A DNA stretch of 64,000 nt from Geranomyces variabilis (lineage: Eukaryota; Chytridiomycota; Chytridiomycetes; Spizellomycetales; Powellomycetaceae), in contig JADGJP010000013.1 of assembly GCA_027603065.1 (NCBI GenBank), positions 20,511 to 84,510 on the forward strand, in the 5' to 3' direction. Position 1 is the first letter of the stretch, and each line of letters opens with the position of its first letter. The notes below the pieces were generated by a model. It saw only the letters and a program-made list of their open reading frames with translations. It did no database searches and was not told where the DNA came from. Below are positions 63,518 through 64,000 of the stretch, in pieces. A program made the translations under genes and the position numbers.

Positions 63518-64000
63518 TCGATGAGATCCAGGATTGCTCACCGCCGCCCTGCCTCGAATCGCCGCCCGCCGACCTCTCTCCATCTCAGCCACCGCACCGC
63601 TCCCATCCCTGAGGTCAGCGTCGACTCGGCATTCTGGAAAAAGGGGAGAAAGGAAGAAAAGAAGGGGAAAAAGGAAAACCCTGGAGGCGCGAAGCCCTGC
63701 GCTACGTACACCCGAAGGTGATCAAGGGCGACGTAGTTCTGAAGTCCGATGAGATCCAGGAGTGCTCACCGCCATCCCGCCTCGAATCGCCGCCCGCCGA
63801 CCTCTCCATCTCAGCCACCGCATCCGCTCCCGTCCATGAGGTCGGCGTCGACTTGACAGTCTGGAAAAAGGGGAAGGAAAAAAGAAGGGGAAAAAGGAAA
63901 ACCCTGGAGGCGCGAAGCCCTGCGCTACGTACACCCGAAGGTGATCAAGGGCGACGTAGTTCTGAAGTCCGATGAGATCCAGGAGTGCTCACCGCCATAC
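63518..64000. repeat. 223-228-bp tandem satellite running off the right edge
   Basis: GATGAGATCCAGGA recurs at 63520, 63748 and 63971, giving periods of 228 and 223 bp. Within the unit lie CGAATCGCCGCCCGCCGACC, a purine block of GGAAAAAGGGG type and GGAGGCGCGAAGCCCTGCGC (63684 and 63907). The two full units are nearly identical and the third is cut by the window edge, so the array continues to the right. Confidence 0.9.

Larger units (their letters stand above)
61735..64000. other. repeat-rich, gene-free right end
   Basis: The last 2.27 kb contain no supported gene but at least three repeat families, listed separately. A minus-strand frame at 61833-62732 is open only because it crosses the 65-67-bp array, whose opposite strand is also open. 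The change from dense genes to stacked repeats suggests approach to a subtelomeric or heterochromatic domain. Confidence 0.6.

Overview
The window is nuclear DNA of a fungus, most likely an early-diverging, chytrid-like lineage. The genes have short introns (about 50-110 nt) with GT-AG ends, CTAAC-type branch motifs and internal exon structure. The protein families are fungal or opisthokont: an Sfp1-type split zinc-finger factor, a Ync13/Munc13 protein, a Cep57/Ppc89-like centrosomal protein, an IRA/neurofibromin RasGAP, a fungal plasma-membrane Na+/H+ antiporter and an Ecm4-type glutathione transferase. The lineage is inference from gene content; no rRNA or other decisive marker is present.

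Layout. 1-2.3 kb: start of an acidic unknown protein running off the left edge, a broken eIF3g copy (frameshifts and stops) and a tRNA-Ser(CGA). 2.9-8.6 kb: a membrane-SH3 protein, a long PH-domain protein and a secreted, probably GPI-anchored Pro-rich protein. 8.8-17.5 kb: a Munc13-like vesicle-priming protein head-to-head with a Cep57-like protein. 17.6-23.7 kb: an ankyrin fragment, an F-box/ankyrin-type protein and the Sfp1-like regulator. 24.3-34.1 kb: a housekeeping block with eIF2B-alpha, U1A/U2B'', a seven-span membrane protein, a DUF4804-type protein, histone H1 and mitochondrial ribosomal protein bL9m. 34.1-35.9 kb: a gene-poor stretch dense in TGACT/AGTCA motifs. 35.9-39.6 kb: a 1250-residue secreted protein whose beta-helical-beta layout recalls large lipid-transfer proteins, followed by a mucin-like stalk. 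40.1-61.7 kb: an RBR ubiquitin-ligase gene with frame breaks, an Ecm4-like transferase, the antiporter, a disordered protein, the giant IRA/NF1-type RasGAP, a LYR protein, an M13 metalloprotease and an unknown C-terminally hydrophobic protein. 61.7-64.0 kb: repeat families (a 65-67-bp tandem array, a diverged dispersed unit and a 223-228-bp satellite running off the right edge), which may mark a subtelomeric or heterochromatic border.

The genes do not form one pathway. Several divergent pairs share short promoters: Sfp1-like/eIF2B-alpha (537 bp), H1/bL9m (190 bp), antiporter/disordered protein (332 bp) and RasGAP/LYR (326 bp). Exon structures were worked out by eye from splice motifs, reading phase and remembered family consensus, without RNA or alignment support. 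Residue positions within proteins are approximate.
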